From: Chloroflexota bacterium
GTDB taxonomy: Bacteria; Chloroflexota; Anaerolineae; Aggregatilineales; Phototrophicaceae
Assembly (NCBI GenBank): GCA_028875185.1
Contig: JAPPFH010000119.1
Span: 1 to 64,000, forward strand
Reading direction: 5' to 3'
DNA: 64,000 bases
Part shown: in pieces, positions 45,684 to 54,692 of the stretch
Layout: every line of letters begins with the position of its first letter
How positions within the stretch are numbered: the stretch's first letter is position 1
Made by a program: the position numbers and the translations under genes
The notes under the pieces: model-generated
Told to the model about the DNA's origin: nothing
The model's input: the letters and a program-made list of their open reading frames with translations, nothing else
Databases searched by the model: none

Positions 45684-47519
45684 CTAATCGCCGGCTGCCG
45701 CGCGTTCCCGGTATGCGTTTGGGCTGAGATACCCTTGCCAGCGAGGTTTGGTACTCATCAACTGCATAATCTGATCCATGGCATCGCCGCTAAAGTAGGC
45801 GATGTCAACAACCTTCGAGTTCGGCCGCGCAGGTTCGTCGGCTGATGCCACCAAGACAGTCAATATCATCCGCGCATCGGCAAAAACCAGGGACAATTGG
45901 TCTTGCGGCGCCTGGCCCGGATCAGGCGTATAGACCGCCGTCGGCTCACCATAGTTTGCGATGACTTCGCCGAGTTCGTTTATCGGCGCCAGGCGCAGGA
46001 GAATCACCGCCACCGCTTCGGATACTGCGCCATCCATGCCCAGCTGATGGCCTATTTCGCAGCAGGCGATGCCCGTTTCGTTGGCAAATTGGAATCCGCT
46101 GCGCACATTCTCGATGACGGCATATCCGGCCGCCTCGACGATTGCGCGGGCATCTTCCATGGATGTTTCGCCCGGGACGATGTTTTGCCAGCAAGGCGGC
46201 GCGCATGGCTCCCCGGTCATTAGACTCGTGTCCACCAGGAAGCTATCAGTGAGCGAGCTAAAGTCAGGCGGACCAATGCTGACGTTTCCGGCGCCTTCCA
46301 GAAGATCGCGCAGTTGGAAGATTGTGGGCGCGCCGCGATCAATTGGCTGTTCGCCCAGGTAAATCAGCTCGAGGCTGCCGCCATTTTGCCGCGCGCGGAT
46401 GGCGGGCGTGCCGGAGACAAAAGCGGATTGGGCAAGCTGCGTATCGATCAGGAACTGCATTGAGCGGTCGACGCAGGCGCCCAGAGCGTCCGCGTCTAAT
46501 TCGAGCAAACCGGCGGTATCGGCGATCAGGTTTTCGAGAGTCCCGCGCCGCGCGAATTCAAATAACAGATCATGGCTATCCCAGAAGCGCGTTAAATCCT
46601 GCGCGGCGACGCATTCCGCTGTTTTGGCCATAGACGTCGAGTATTGCGGATTAACCAGGGGATAGAAGCGAAACTCGAATTGCGCCTTGCCGGCTCGCAC
46701 GTATTCTTCGATCAATGCATCCACATTGGTCTGATAAGACTGGCAGTGCGGACAAAGGAAGTCTTCAAAGGCGACGATAGTGATTGGCGCCTGTGGATCG
46801 CCCAGGACGAAGCCGCCGTCGGCGCGCCTAAAGGTCTTGAGCCCGGCATAGCGACCCTTCTCAATCAATACGGGGTCGGATGTAGCCGGGCGGATTGCGT
46901 TTACGATCGCGTCGTGGTGCTCCGGCAATGCGAGCGCGATGGGCAGTGGCTTGGCATCGCCGTATTGAACGAATAAGGCTGGGGCAGCGCTTGCGCCAAG
47001 TGTTAGGCCGTAGCGGGCGTCAATCTCATATTGGCTGGCGCCCTGCGCGCATTCCGTGAGCGCGGCAGGATCTTGCTGCAGCGCGTCGGCAAAGGCGCGG
47101 ATGGATTCTTCGGCAAAGCCGCGTGTCGATACGAGATCGAACATGAGGTCGCGCGCGCGCCAGAATTGACCGGGACGCAAGCGGTCGGCGCATTCCACCA
47201 GGCTGGCGCTGTGAACCGATAGCGCGGGATCGATCACGGGATAGACGCGGTATTCGAATTGCGCCTTACCGGTCTCGACATAATGCTGAATAAAGCGCCA
47301 GATAATGGGCTCATAGTTTTGGCAGCTGGTGCAGAGGAAGTCAGAGAATGCAATCAGTTTGACATCAGCTTCGGGGCGGCCCAGCACAAAAGCGCCATCG
47401 GCGGCGCGCAAGTTTGGGATATTGGAATATCGGTCTAGGCTGCCGTCCTGCGCCTGCGCCAGGAGCGCGGAAATGCAAGCGCAGAATGCAATTAGTATGA
47501 TCCTCAATTGTCGCGACAT
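45684..47519 (-). CDS. Exported tandem DsbA-like thioredoxin-fold protein
   Basis: A 611-residue exported protein with signal peptide (LRIILIAFCACISALLAQAQ). It has two DsbA/thioredoxin-4-like domains in tandem, at about residues 38-215 and 232-408. The first has redox motif CTSC in FSDFLCTSCQNYEP, the second has CPHC in FEDFLCPHCQSYQT. Both domains repeat the GGFVLGDPQAPITIVAF opening pattern. A third domain (about 430-600) starts CAPPCWQNIVPGETSMEDA, a small Cys-containing module seen in other secreted proteins. The gene could help form or shuffle disulfides in exported proteins. The ATG at 47519 lies six bases after GGGGGA. It converges on hisE with a 4-base gap. Confidence 0.83.
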   Translation of the reverse strand: MSRQLRIILIAFCACISALLAQAQDGSLDRYSNIPNLRAADGAFVLGRPEADVKLIAFSDFLCTSCQNYEPIIWRFIQHYVETGKAQFEYRVYPVIDPALSVHSASLVECADRLRPGQFWRARDLMFDLVSTRGFAEESIRAFADALQQDPAALTECAQGASQYEIDARYGLTLGASAAPALFVQYGDAKPLPIALALPEHHDAIVNAIRPATSDPVLIEKGRYAGLKTFRRADGGFVLGDPQAPITIVAFEDFLCPHCQSYQTNVDALIEEYVRAGKAQFEFRFYPLVNPQYSTSMAKTAECVAAQDLTRFWDSHDLLFEFARRGTLENLIADTAGLLELDADALGACVDRSMQFLIDTQLAQSAFVSGTPAIRARQNGGSLELIYLGEQPIDRGAPTIFQLRDLLEGAGNVSIGPPDFSSLTDSFLVDTSLMTGEPCAPPCWQNIVPGETSMEDARAIVEAAGYAVIENVRSGFQFANETGIACCEIGHQLGMDGAVSEAVAVILLRLAPINELGEVIANYGEPTAVYTPDPGQAPQDQLSLVFADARMILTVLVASADEPARPNSKVVDIAYFSGDAMDQIMQLMSTKPRWQGYLSPNAYRERAAAGD

Positions 47520-47679
47520 GGTCATTCCCCCGTCCGCCTTTGCGGCGATAAGTCTTGCACAAATGCGCCAGGATTCAATGCTTGTGTCGCGCGCAATTGT
47601 GGCATTAGACTAGCGTCTATGGGACTGAGTAAAATCTAGTAAGTCATGCGGCAATTGACAAGCAATCCATAGAAAATGC

Positions 47680-47699
47680 GGGCGAGACAAGCCTCGCCC
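47680..47699. repeat. Small GC hairpin
   Basis: GGGCGAG (47680-47686) and CTCGCCC (47693-47699) form a 7-bp stem with a six-base loop, between the divergent tandem-DsbA and thioesterase genes. Similar small hairpins are often dispersed in genomes, but I see only one here. Confidence 0.45.
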
Positions 47700-47789
47700 C
47701 TACAACTCCTCGATTTTTATGAGGATTGCCGCCATGCTGCAATCCTTCTTGTTTCTTACTCGGAAATACATGGAGAGGCGGGCGGCGCA

Positions 47790-48200
47790 ATGCCTAAAGA
47801 TCGCTATGTCAACGAAATAACATTCCACGTGCGCTACGCGGAGACGGACAGTATGGGCGTCGTGCACCACGCGGTTTATCTCGTGTGGTTCGAAGAAGGG
47901 CGCAGCGCCTACATCCGCGAACAGGGATGGAGTTATGCCGATATCGAGCGATCCGGATACTTTTTGGCGGCGGGAGACCTAAAGGCCAGGTACCGGCAGG
48001 CCGCTCGCTATGATCAGCGGGTCGCCGTTAAGACCTGGATCGAGGATTTGAAAAGCCGCGCCTTGACCTTCGGCTGCGAGATTGTTGATGCGAAGAACGA
48101 TCGAATCTTGTTTGATGCTTCGCTCAAATTGATATGCCTGAATGCATCCGGCGAGGTCACGCGGATACCGGACGCCTGGTCGGCTTGGCTCGTTATCTGA
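47790..48200 (+). CDS. Acyl-CoA thioesterase (4-hydroxybenzoyl-CoA thioesterase/YbgC-like)
   Basis: This hot-dog fold thioesterase hydrolyses an acyl-CoA. The 136 residues hold HVRYAETDSMGVVHHAVYLVWFEEGR, shortened here to its key residues: YAETDSMGVVHH with the catalytic Asp and the downstream Tyr/Trp-Phe-Glu. The frame is open 38 codons further upstream through a hairpin, but the ATG at 47790 (MPKDRY) starts just before the family's first strand and follows GGAGAGG. It stands near an acyl-CoA ligase, though about 300 bases separate them. The substrate is unknown. Confidence 0.87.
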   Translation: MPKDRYVNEITFHVRYAETDSMGVVHHAVYLVWFEEGRSAYIREQGWSYADIERSGYFLAAGDLKARYRQAARYDQRVAVKTWIEDLKSRALTFGCEIVDAKNDRILFDASLKLICLNASGEVTRIPDAWSAWLVI

Positions 48201-48495
48201 TGTGAAGGTTGGGCGAAAGCGCGTTCAGCTTATTCATTTCTTCGTCGAACGCGGGCAACCTCTCGCTCACAATGTTATCATTAGCGGATTGACTTATCAG
48301 TTGCGTGGGCATGTCGTTCGCCGCCTTGGTATGCAAGCGGCGTCGCGGCGATTGAGGGCGGCGCGACATTCGTGAGGGCAGGCTCGCTGTATTCGACTAC
48401 GGCGGGCTTGCGTATCGGAATGTTTTGTTTCATCTAAGACTTATATTATACTCGCTGTAATAGTTTAAGTATGATGATTGCGGGAGGGTGGGCGA
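48201..48495. other. Intergenic region between thioesterase and acyl-CoA ligase
   Basis: About 295 bases with no gene that I can support. A 77-codon frame overlapping the thioesterase end has no family features. An AT-rich stretch near 48430-48470 (TTATATTATACTCGCTG) probably contains the promoter for the acyl-CoA ligase gene. Confidence 0.4.
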
Positions 48496-50235
48496 ATGGT
48501 GACTTACGCCGAAAGACCCTGGATCAAGAGCTACGATGTCGGGATGCCAACATCGGTCGAGATTCCGGAAGTTCCGCTTCACCAGTTTTTGAAAGACACG
48601 CGCGTCCGCATACCAAACGGAACGGCTTTGATTACGCCGGCGAATCTTCCTTTACTTGGGCGTATTAGCCACTCGATCACATACGAGGAGCTCGACCGCC
48701 AGTCGGATGCGCTGGCCGCCGCCTTGGTCGATATTGGATTGAAGAAGAGCGATCGCGTTGCCATCGTCATGCCCAATTCAGTCGCGTTTGTCATTAGCTT
48801 TTACGGCATTTTGAAAGCGGGCGGCGTCGTTGCGGCGACCAATCCGACATATCCTGCCGAGAGAATGGCGCATCAGATAAACGACTGCGGCGCCGAAATA
48901 GTCTTAACGATGACGCTGTTTTACGACTTGGTGAAGGAAGTTCAGCCGCGCACAAAGGTCCAGACTGTGATCGCCGCCAATATCAAGGAGTATTTGCCGC
49001 CGCTGGCGAAGTTGCTATTCACGATTGCCAAGGAAAAAAAAGAGGGCCATTACCTTGAGGACGTAAAGCCGGGCGATTACTGGTTCCAGGATTTGCTGAG
49101 CAGACATGACGGAAAGCAGGCGAATGTGCAAGTGCTGCCGGATGACTTGGCGATTTTCCAATACACCGGCGGTACGACCGGCGTTGCCAAAGCGGCCATG
49201 TCCAAACATCGCGCCTTGGTGGCGAACATGCTGCAGACGGAAGGATTTCTGGATCTGCTGGACGCGCCGGCGGAAGCGCATATATTCCTGGGGGCGATAC
49301 CTTTCTTTCACGTATACGGTTTGGTCGTTGTCGTTAGCACCAGCGTTTATCGTGGCTGCAAAGTAGTTCTCGTGCCGAATCCACGCGATATTGATGATGT
49401 GCTTGGCAATATCGAGGTATTTCGCACGACGCTGTTTCCTGGCGTGCCGGCGCTCTACAATGCCATAAACAATCACCCGAAAGTACAAAACGGCGAGATT
49501 GACCTGAGTTCGCTGCAACTGTGCTTGAGCGGGTCCGCGCCTTTGCCGGATAGCACGAAGGCGGAGTTTGAACGTTTTTCCGGCGGCTCGGTGCGCGAAG
49601 GTTTCGGCATGAGCGAAGCGCCGACGGCCACTCACGTCAACCCTATCTATAGGGAGAATCGACCGGGATCCATCGGTTTGCCGCTTCCTGAGATGGATAT
49701 GCGCATCGTCAGCCTGGAGGACGACGAAACCGATGTGCCGGTTGGTGAAGTTGGCGAGCTCGTGATGGCGGGGCCGAATGTCATGGCGGGCTATCACGGC
49801 ATGCTGGAAGAGACGCGGAATGTTCTGCGGGAGAAGGATGGGGCGCGCTGGCTGTACACGGGCGATATCGCGCGCATGGATGAAGATGGATATTTTTACA
49901 TTGTTGATCGCAAAAAGGATATGGCTTTAATTGGCGGCTTCAATGTGTACCCGACCACGGTTGAAAACGCGATCGCAGCTCACGCCTCGGTCTTGGAAGT
50001 TGGGGTAGCGGCGATTCCGCATCCGGAGCGGGAGGGGCAGGAAGCGTTGAAGGCCTGGATCGTGTTGAAGCCGGGGGAGACATTGGAAGCCAATGATGTG
50101 ATCGAGTTCTTGGGCGACAAGCTGGCGCCCTATGAAATACCGCGGCGCGTCAGTTTCATTGCTGAGCTGCCCAAAACAGCCGTGGGCAAGACGCTGCGGC
50201 GAGAATTGGCGCAAATGGAGATGGAGGCCCGCTAA
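48496..50235 (+). CDS. Long-chain acyl-CoA ligase (AMP-forming)
   Basis: This adenylate-forming enzyme activates a fatty acid to acyl-AMP and then acyl-CoA. The 579 residues show the AMP-binding signature FQYTGGTTGVAKAAM (relatives usually have PKG where this has AKA), the motif GFGMSEAPTATHVN, YTGDIARMDEDGY, the hinge DRKKDMALIGGFNVYP and the C-terminal catalytic Lys in KTAVGKTLRREL. The ATG at 48496 follows GGGAGGGTGGG; an upstream in-frame codon is less well placed. A second, partial ligase of the same family is at the window's right edge. Confidence 0.92.
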   Translation: MVTYAERPWIKSYDVGMPTSVEIPEVPLHQFLKDTRVRIPNGTALITPANLPLLGRISHSITYEELDRQSDALAAALVDIGLKKSDRVAIVMPNSVAFVISFYGILKAGGVVAATNPTYPAERMAHQINDCGAEIVLTMTLFYDLVKEVQPRTKVQTVIAANIKEYLPPLAKLLFTIAKEKKEGHYLEDVKPGDYWFQDLLSRHDGKQANVQVLPDDLAIFQYTGGTTGVAKAAMSKHRALVANMLQTEGFLDLLDAPAEAHIFLGAIPFFHVYGLVVVVSTSVYRGCKVVLVPNPRDIDDVLGNIEVFRTTLFPGVPALYNAINNHPKVQNGEIDLSSLQLCLSGSAPLPDSTKAEFERFSGGSVREGFGMSEAPTATHVNPIYRENRPGSIGLPLPEMDMRIVSLEDDETDVPVGEVGELVMAGPNVMAGYHGMLEETRNVLREKDGARWLYTGDIARMDEDGYFYIVDRKKDMALIGGFNVYPTTVENAIAAHASVLEVGVAAIPHPEREGQEALKAWIVLKPGETLEANDVIEFLGDKLAPYEIPRRVSFIAELPKTAVGKTLRRELAQMEMEAR

Positions 50236-50418
50236 TTTCCAACACGATATCGCGCCGCCGCGCCCGTGGATACGCGATTAGGCACGCGGACCTGGGTTTA
50301 TTGCTTACGTATCGGCGGGTCTTGTTTCGTGATGAGTTTGTCTAATGAGCGCTGATGTTAGCGATTGTGTCGCGCCGACTCCTGTGAACGTCAGCGGCTT
50401 TAGCAAAGAAATAGGCTA

Positions 50419-51702
50419 ATGAACGGTAACGAACAATTGTCCATTGCTTACGAGCGTTTCTTGCATTATTCCGGCGATGCGAAGCTCATATTGCTCCACC
50501 CCGAGAGCAGGCTGCGTTCGCTGATATTGGCAGGTCTACTCGCTGACAAGAACGTCGCTGCATTCTATTACGCCTTGGATGTTGACGATATCAATCTGCG
50601 CAATTTTCTGCCGGGCATAGTGGGCGGATTGTCGCGGCAGCACGTCACATTTGGGCGGCAAATGAACTTATTGTCGGCGCACCTTCTCGCGGATCCGAAT
50701 AAGCACTTGGATACGATTCTGCGGACTTTCATCGCCGAATTAGCGGAAATGGCCGATGGGCAGTTCTGGCTCGTGCTTGATGAGTTTGACCGCGCGGATC
50801 TCGCTGATGACGTGCAGCGTTTCGTAGAACGATTGTCTCAGCTTGCTCCTGAGCGCTGCAAAATCGTATTGAATGGCAGAACGCTGCCGCGGATGCCGTG
50901 GTTATCGATGATTGCCGACAAGCGAGCGCTTATTCTGCGCGACGGTCAAATTGTGCGGGAGGACATTTACCGCAATCGCAACGCGGAAGGCGCCAGCCTT
51001 AAGGTACTGTCGCTGGGGCCTGGCTATATATTTTTGGACGATTATCTTATCGACAGTTGGGAAGGGCATCTGCCGCGGTTGCTGTTATTCTTTGCGATGG
51101 ATCGCCCGGAAGTCACGCGCAATCAGATTTGCAAGACGTTTTGGCCGAAGCTGCATATAGACCAGGCAGTGAACGTATTTCATGTGACCAAGCGACGCCT
51201 GCATAAGGCGCTTGGCATGGATGTGTTGACGCACGATGGCGCCTATTATCGCATCGCCCGAGACAAGCCATTTTACTTTGACGCCTTTGAATTTGTTGAG
51301 GCGCTGCTGGCCTGTCGCTACGGCGATCCGGTTGACCCCTTCGAGTTGTGGCAGCGCGTAGCCAAGCTGTATCGCGGACCGTTTCTGCAGGGTCATAGCG
51401 ACCAGTGGATTCTGGAGCGGCGCGAAGCCTATCAGAAGGCCTATGTCGAAGCGCTGGAGAATATCGCCGATATTTGGGAAGCGCGCGCAAGTTACGAACT
51501 GGCGCTTCATACGCTAACGCGCGCGATCGATACCGATTTCACACGAGACGAGATTCATTTTAAGCTGCTTAAGCTTTACCTGCGCTTGGGCCGGCGGGCC
51601 GAGGCAGTGGCGCATTTCCGCGAGCTTGAGCGCTGGGCGAAATCGAAAAAGACGCCATTGAGCGGTCAGATTCGCCAATTATACGGCGATATTACGGCTT
51701 AG
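50419..51702 (+). CDS. BTAD-type regulator with degenerate STAND-like N-domain
   Basis: A 427-residue predicted regulator. The N-terminal 180 residues look like the P-loop NTPase of STAND/MalT-type activators. The Walker A place reads ILLHPESRLRSLI, with no GxxxxGKS/T, while a Walker B-like FWLVLDEFDRAD remains. After about residue 195, a winged-helix-like segment (PRLLLFFAMDRPEVTRNQICKTFWP and VFHVTKRRLHKALG) matches the DNA-binding part of SARP/BTAD proteins. The C-terminal 150 residues form a BTAD-like TPR domain (LYRGPFLQGHSDQWILERREAY). It probably activates transcription without needing ATP, or binds a ligand. Targets are unknown. Confidence 0.75.
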   Translation: MNGNEQLSIAYERFLHYSGDAKLILLHPESRLRSLILAGLLADKNVAAFYYALDVDDINLRNFLPGIVGGLSRQHVTFGRQMNLLSAHLLADPNKHLDTILRTFIAELAEMADGQFWLVLDEFDRADLADDVQRFVERLSQLAPERCKIVLNGRTLPRMPWLSMIADKRALILRDGQIVREDIYRNRNAEGASLKVLSLGPGYIFLDDYLIDSWEGHLPRLLLFFAMDRPEVTRNQICKTFWPKLHIDQAVNVFHVTKRRLHKALGMDVLTHDGAYYRIARDKPFYFDAFEFVEALLACRYGDPVDPFELWQRVAKLYRGPFLQGHSDQWILERREAYQKAYVEALENIADIWEARASYELALHTLTRAIDTDFTRDEIHFKLLKLYLRLGRRAEAVAHFRELERWAKSKKTPLSGQIRQLYGDITA

Positions 51703-51734
51703 CGCCGCGCTTCAGATAGGGCGCTTGGCAAAGT

Positions 51735-51807
51735 CGCCCCTGGCAGGACTCGAACCTGCGACCAACGGTTTAGAAGACCGGTGCTCTGTCCACTGAGCTA
51801 CAGAGGC
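51735..51807 (-). tRNA. tRNA-Arg (TCT)
   Basis: A 73-base cloverleaf on the minus strand: acceptor GCCTCTG/CAGGGGC, D stem GCTC/GAGC, anticodon loop CTTCTAA between CCGGT and ACCGT, and T arm GCAGG-TTCGAGT-CCTGC. The anticodon TCT reads AGA. The outermost anticodon-stem pair is a C-T mismatch. No CCA is encoded. It is convergent with the BTAD regulator gene. Confidence 0.94.
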
Positions 51808-51878
51808 ATCAGCGGCGATTGTATGAGTGGCGCCGCGCCATGTCAATGCTACGCGCCCGCTTTTGCTCGCGCTGACGA

Positions 51879-51907
51879 TTGTCTGTAAGCCCCTGCTGCT
51901 GTATAAT
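51879..51907 (+). promoter_or_regulatory. gyrB promoter
   Basis: TTGTCT (51879-51884), a 17-base spacer and a consensus TATAAT (51902-51907) lie about 110 bases upstream of the gyrB start codon and on its strand. Confidence 0.7.
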
Positions 51908-52024
51908 TTAGAGTATTCTATAGGGTACTGTTAGTGTCCGAAATAGGCATAGAAATCAATTGTCAACTCGGCGAGTTACTGCGCCGATGAGGGTAAAAGT
52001 CTAGCGCGATTGTCAGGAGAAATG

Positions 52025-54010
52025 ATGGCAAAAGATCGTGAGCTTATCGCCCGGCAAGAGCGTGAGTACGGCGCGGAAAATATTCAGAAACTGGAACCGC
52101 GCGAGCATATTCGGCGGCGCCCTGGTATGTATGTCGGCGGCACAGACGAACGCGCGCTGCATCACCTGATTTATGAAGTGGTGGATAACTCCATCGACGA
52201 AGCGCTGGCGGGCCGGTGTGATTACATCTCGGTGACCCTGCTAGAAGACGGAGCGGTAACCATACGTGACAATGGCGTGGGTATCCCCGTGCTCAAGCAC
52301 GAGAGTGGGAAGTCGGCGCTTGAAGTGGTAATGACCGAAGTGGGCTCCGGCGGCAAGTTCGACAACGAAGCCTATAAGGTAAGCGGTGGATTGCACGGCG
52401 TCGGCGTCTCGGCGGTGAACGCGCTCTCCTCCGATTTAACGGCGACGATTCGCCGCGATGGCCATGTCTGGACCCAATCGTACGAAGCGGGAATCCCGAC
52501 TGGCAGAGTGCGGAAAGGCAGAAAGCTCAAGGAGGGGGAAGAAACCGGCACCGAGATTTCCTTCGTTCCAGACTTCACGATCCTTGAAGAAAATGAATTC
52601 AGTTTCAGCACCTTGATGACGCGTTTCCGCGAGATGGCATTCGTGACGCGGAAGGTGACTATCCGCTTGCGCGATGAGCGCGTGAAGCCGATACCTAGCG
52701 AAGCAACATTTTATTTTGATGGCGGATTGCGATCGTTTGTACGCTACTTGAATCGCAACCGACGAGCCATTCACCCGATCATTCATGTCGAGCGGGATAT
52801 CGAATATGTGGATCGGAATGAGAATCCCTACCGGATTGGCGTCGAAGTCGCCTTCCAGTATTCTGATGTGGCGACCACCTCGGAACTGGCTTTCACCAAC
52901 ACCATCAACACGCCCGATGGCGGCACGCACATCACGGGCTTGCGGTCTTCGATTACTGGTGTGATAAACCGTTTCGCCAAAAAAGCGGGATTGCTGAAGG
53001 ATAAGGACGGTAATTTCTCAGGCAATGACACGCTGGAGGGTTTGACGGCAATCGTTAGCGTGAAGCATCCCGATCCGCAATTTGAGAGCCAGACCAAGGT
53101 CAAGCTGCTCAATCCGGAGGTGCAGGGCGCGGTTTCGCAAGCGGTCACGGAAACATTCAACGAATTCCTCGAAATGAACTCGCGTGAAGCGCGGCGAATC
53201 GTCGACAAGTGCATGACGAGCAAGCGCGCCCGAGAAGCGGCGAAGAAGGCGCGCGAGCTGGTGCGCAGCGGGCCGAGCCTGCTGGAAAGCAGCACCTTGC
53301 CGGGCAAGCTGGCTGATTGCTCGGAGCGGGGCGACAGCGCGGAAATTTATATTGTTGAGGGCGACTCGGCCGGCGGCAGCGCCAAGCAGGGACGTGATCG
53401 TCACTTCCAGGCGATTCTGCCATTGCGCGGGAAGATCCTGAATACCGAGCGGGCGCGGATCGACAAGATGCTCGACAACAATGAGATCAAAGCCTTGATT
53501 TCGGCGCTGGGCACGGGCATCCATGATGAAATGGATGTTGACCGTCTTCGCTATGGCAAGGTCATCATCATGACGGATGCCGATGTGGATGGCAGTCATA
53601 TACGCACTTTGCTGCTGACCTTCTTCTTCCGGCATATGCTGCAGCTGGTGCAGGAGGGGCATCTGTACATCGCTCAGCCGCCAATATTTTTGCTGAAGAA
53701 TGGCAAGCAAACGGCTTACGTCTATCCGAAAGGCGGCACGCCGGACGAAAACCTGCTCAAACAGGAGATTGGCCGCTTCAAGAATCCGGACAAAGTCGCG
53801 GTTCAGCGCTACAAGGGTTTGGGCGAGATGAACCCGGATCAGCTGTGGGAGACCACGATGGATCCCGACAGGCGCACACTGCTTCAAGTGACGATCGAAG
53901 ACGCCGCCGATGCGGACCGGGTGTTCGATACGCTGATGGGCGCCAGCGTGCCGCCGCGCCGCAAATTCATCCAGACGCACGCCAAGCAGGTGCGCAACCT
54001 GGACATTTAA
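52025..54010 (+). CDS. gyrB: DNA gyrase subunit B
   Basis: The ATPase subunit of type IIA topoisomerase drives negative supercoiling with GyrA. The GHKL domain has REHIRRRPGMYVGGTDERAL, VVDNSIDEALAG, DNGVGIP and GGLHGVGVSAVNALS. The TOPRIM domain carries the catalytic Glu in IVEGDSAGGSAKQGRDR, PLRGKILNTERAR, and the metal site DADVDGSHIR. The C-terminus has RYKGLGEMNPDQLWETTMDP. At 661 residues it is GyrB-like; ParE cannot be fully excluded by eye. ATGs at 52022 and 52025 both follow CAGGAG (52015-52020 region); I chose the second. gyrA is not adjacent. Confidence 0.92.
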   Translation: MAKDRELIARQEREYGAENIQKLEPREHIRRRPGMYVGGTDERALHHLIYEVVDNSIDEALAGRCDYISVTLLEDGAVTIRDNGVGIPVLKHESGKSALEVVMTEVGSGGKFDNEAYKVSGGLHGVGVSAVNALSSDLTATIRRDGHVWTQSYEAGIPTGRVRKGRKLKEGEETGTEISFVPDFTILEENEFSFSTLMTRFREMAFVTRKVTIRLRDERVKPIPSEATFYFDGGLRSFVRYLNRNRRAIHPIIHVERDIEYVDRNENPYRIGVEVAFQYSDVATTSELAFTNTINTPDGGTHITGLRSSITGVINRFAKKAGLLKDKDGNFSGNDTLEGLTAIVSVKHPDPQFESQTKVKLLNPEVQGAVSQAVTETFNEFLEMNSREARRIVDKCMTSKRAREAAKKARELVRSGPSLLESSTLPGKLADCSERGDSAEIYIVEGDSAGGSAKQGRDRHFQAILPLRGKILNTERARIDKMLDNNEIKALISALGTGIHDEMDVDRLRYGKVIIMTDADVDGSHIRTLLLTFFFRHMLQLVQEGHLYIAQPPIFLLKNGKQTAYVYPKGGTPDENLLKQEIGRFKNPDKVAVQRYKGLGEMNPDQLWETTMDPDRRTLLQVTIEDAADADRVFDTLMGASVPPRRKFIQTHAKQVRNLDI

Positions 54011-54026
54011 TTCTACAAAGCAGAGT

Positions 54027-54425
54027 CTACAAGCCGGACGTCTTGGCGTCCTCTTCCGTCCAGCCCTGCGCCGTCAGGGCGGCCGCTTCGCGTTGGGCGC
54101 GCTCGAGAGGGGCGCGTTCGGCGATTGCGTGGAGTAGGGCGAAGACGAAGCTGCCTAACCCTAACGATATGACAATGAAAAGTATCGGGTGCCAGGTGAG
54201 GCCCGCGAAGCTGACGGCGTCCGGATGAAGCACCAGAACGCTAAGGCATACGGTGGGCAGGATGGCGACGAAGCACATGCCCGATAGCAGATTGAACAGC
54301 AGCGAAAGCGCGCCCCCGTGAATCGGTTTGCCCACGCGGGAACGCTGATGAACCAGAAGCCCCAGCCGCAAGACAATAGCGACGAGGGCGATCAGTACCA
54401 GCTGCTTGACAAGTGAAGGATCCAT
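54027..54425 (-). CDS. Small polytopic membrane protein of the carbamoyltransferase cluster
   Basis: The 132-residue product has three predicted transmembrane helices (about residues 7-24, 40-65 and 80-102) and a short cytoplasmic tail ending WTEEDAKTSGL. No family recognised. It follows the DUF5989-like gene by 27 bases on the same strand, so it is probably the last gene of the carbamoyltransferase operon. It converges on gyrB with a 16-base gap. Confidence 0.7.
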   Translation of the reverse strand: MDPSLVKQLVLIALVAIVLRLGLLVHQRSRVGKPIHGGALSLLFNLLSGMCFVAILPTVCLSVLVLHPDAVSFAGLTWHPILFIVISLGLGSFVFALLHAIAERAPLERAQREAAALTAQGWTEEDAKTSGL

Positions 54426-54452
54426 TTGCTTCAGGCGGCGGCAGCGCTCAAT

Positions 54453-54665
54453 CTAGAAAAGCGTGTAGATAAATGGGCTTAGCGGGCTTGAACCGCCGAC
54501 AACAATCAAAAGCGCGAAGACCAGCAGTGTGATGACCATCGGCAGCATCCAATAGAGTTTGCGCTTCCAGAGGAAAGCCAAGAGTTCGCCCAGGACACCC
54601 AGGCGCATAAAGAAGTCTTGCAGCGCGCTCGGTGAATTGTCGTCGCGTTTTGCGTTTGTCGTCAT
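54453..54665 (-). CDS. DUF5989/SxtK-like small membrane protein
   Basis: This 70-residue protein matches the pattern of the DUF5989 family: a short polar head, LGVLGELLAFLWKRKLYWMLP, then one transmembrane helix (MVITLLVFALLIVVGGSSPL) and the ending PFIYTLF. Such proteins are regularly found next to NodU/CmcH-type carbamoyltransferases and SxtJ-like proteins (sxtI, sxtJ and sxtK are adjacent in saxitoxin clusters). It starts 27 bases after the carbamoyltransferase. Its function is not known. Confidence 0.82.
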   Translation of the reverse strand: MTTNAKRDDNSPSALQDFFMRLGVLGELLAFLWKRKLYWMLPMVITLLVFALLIVVGGSSPLSPFIYTLF

Positions 54666-54692
54666 GATGTCTCCCCGTCAGGCACTCATGAT

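Noticed and set aside
48142..48375. 77-codon frame overlapping the thioesterase end
   Set aside because: It overlaps the real gene in another frame, has no ribosome site and no family pattern.
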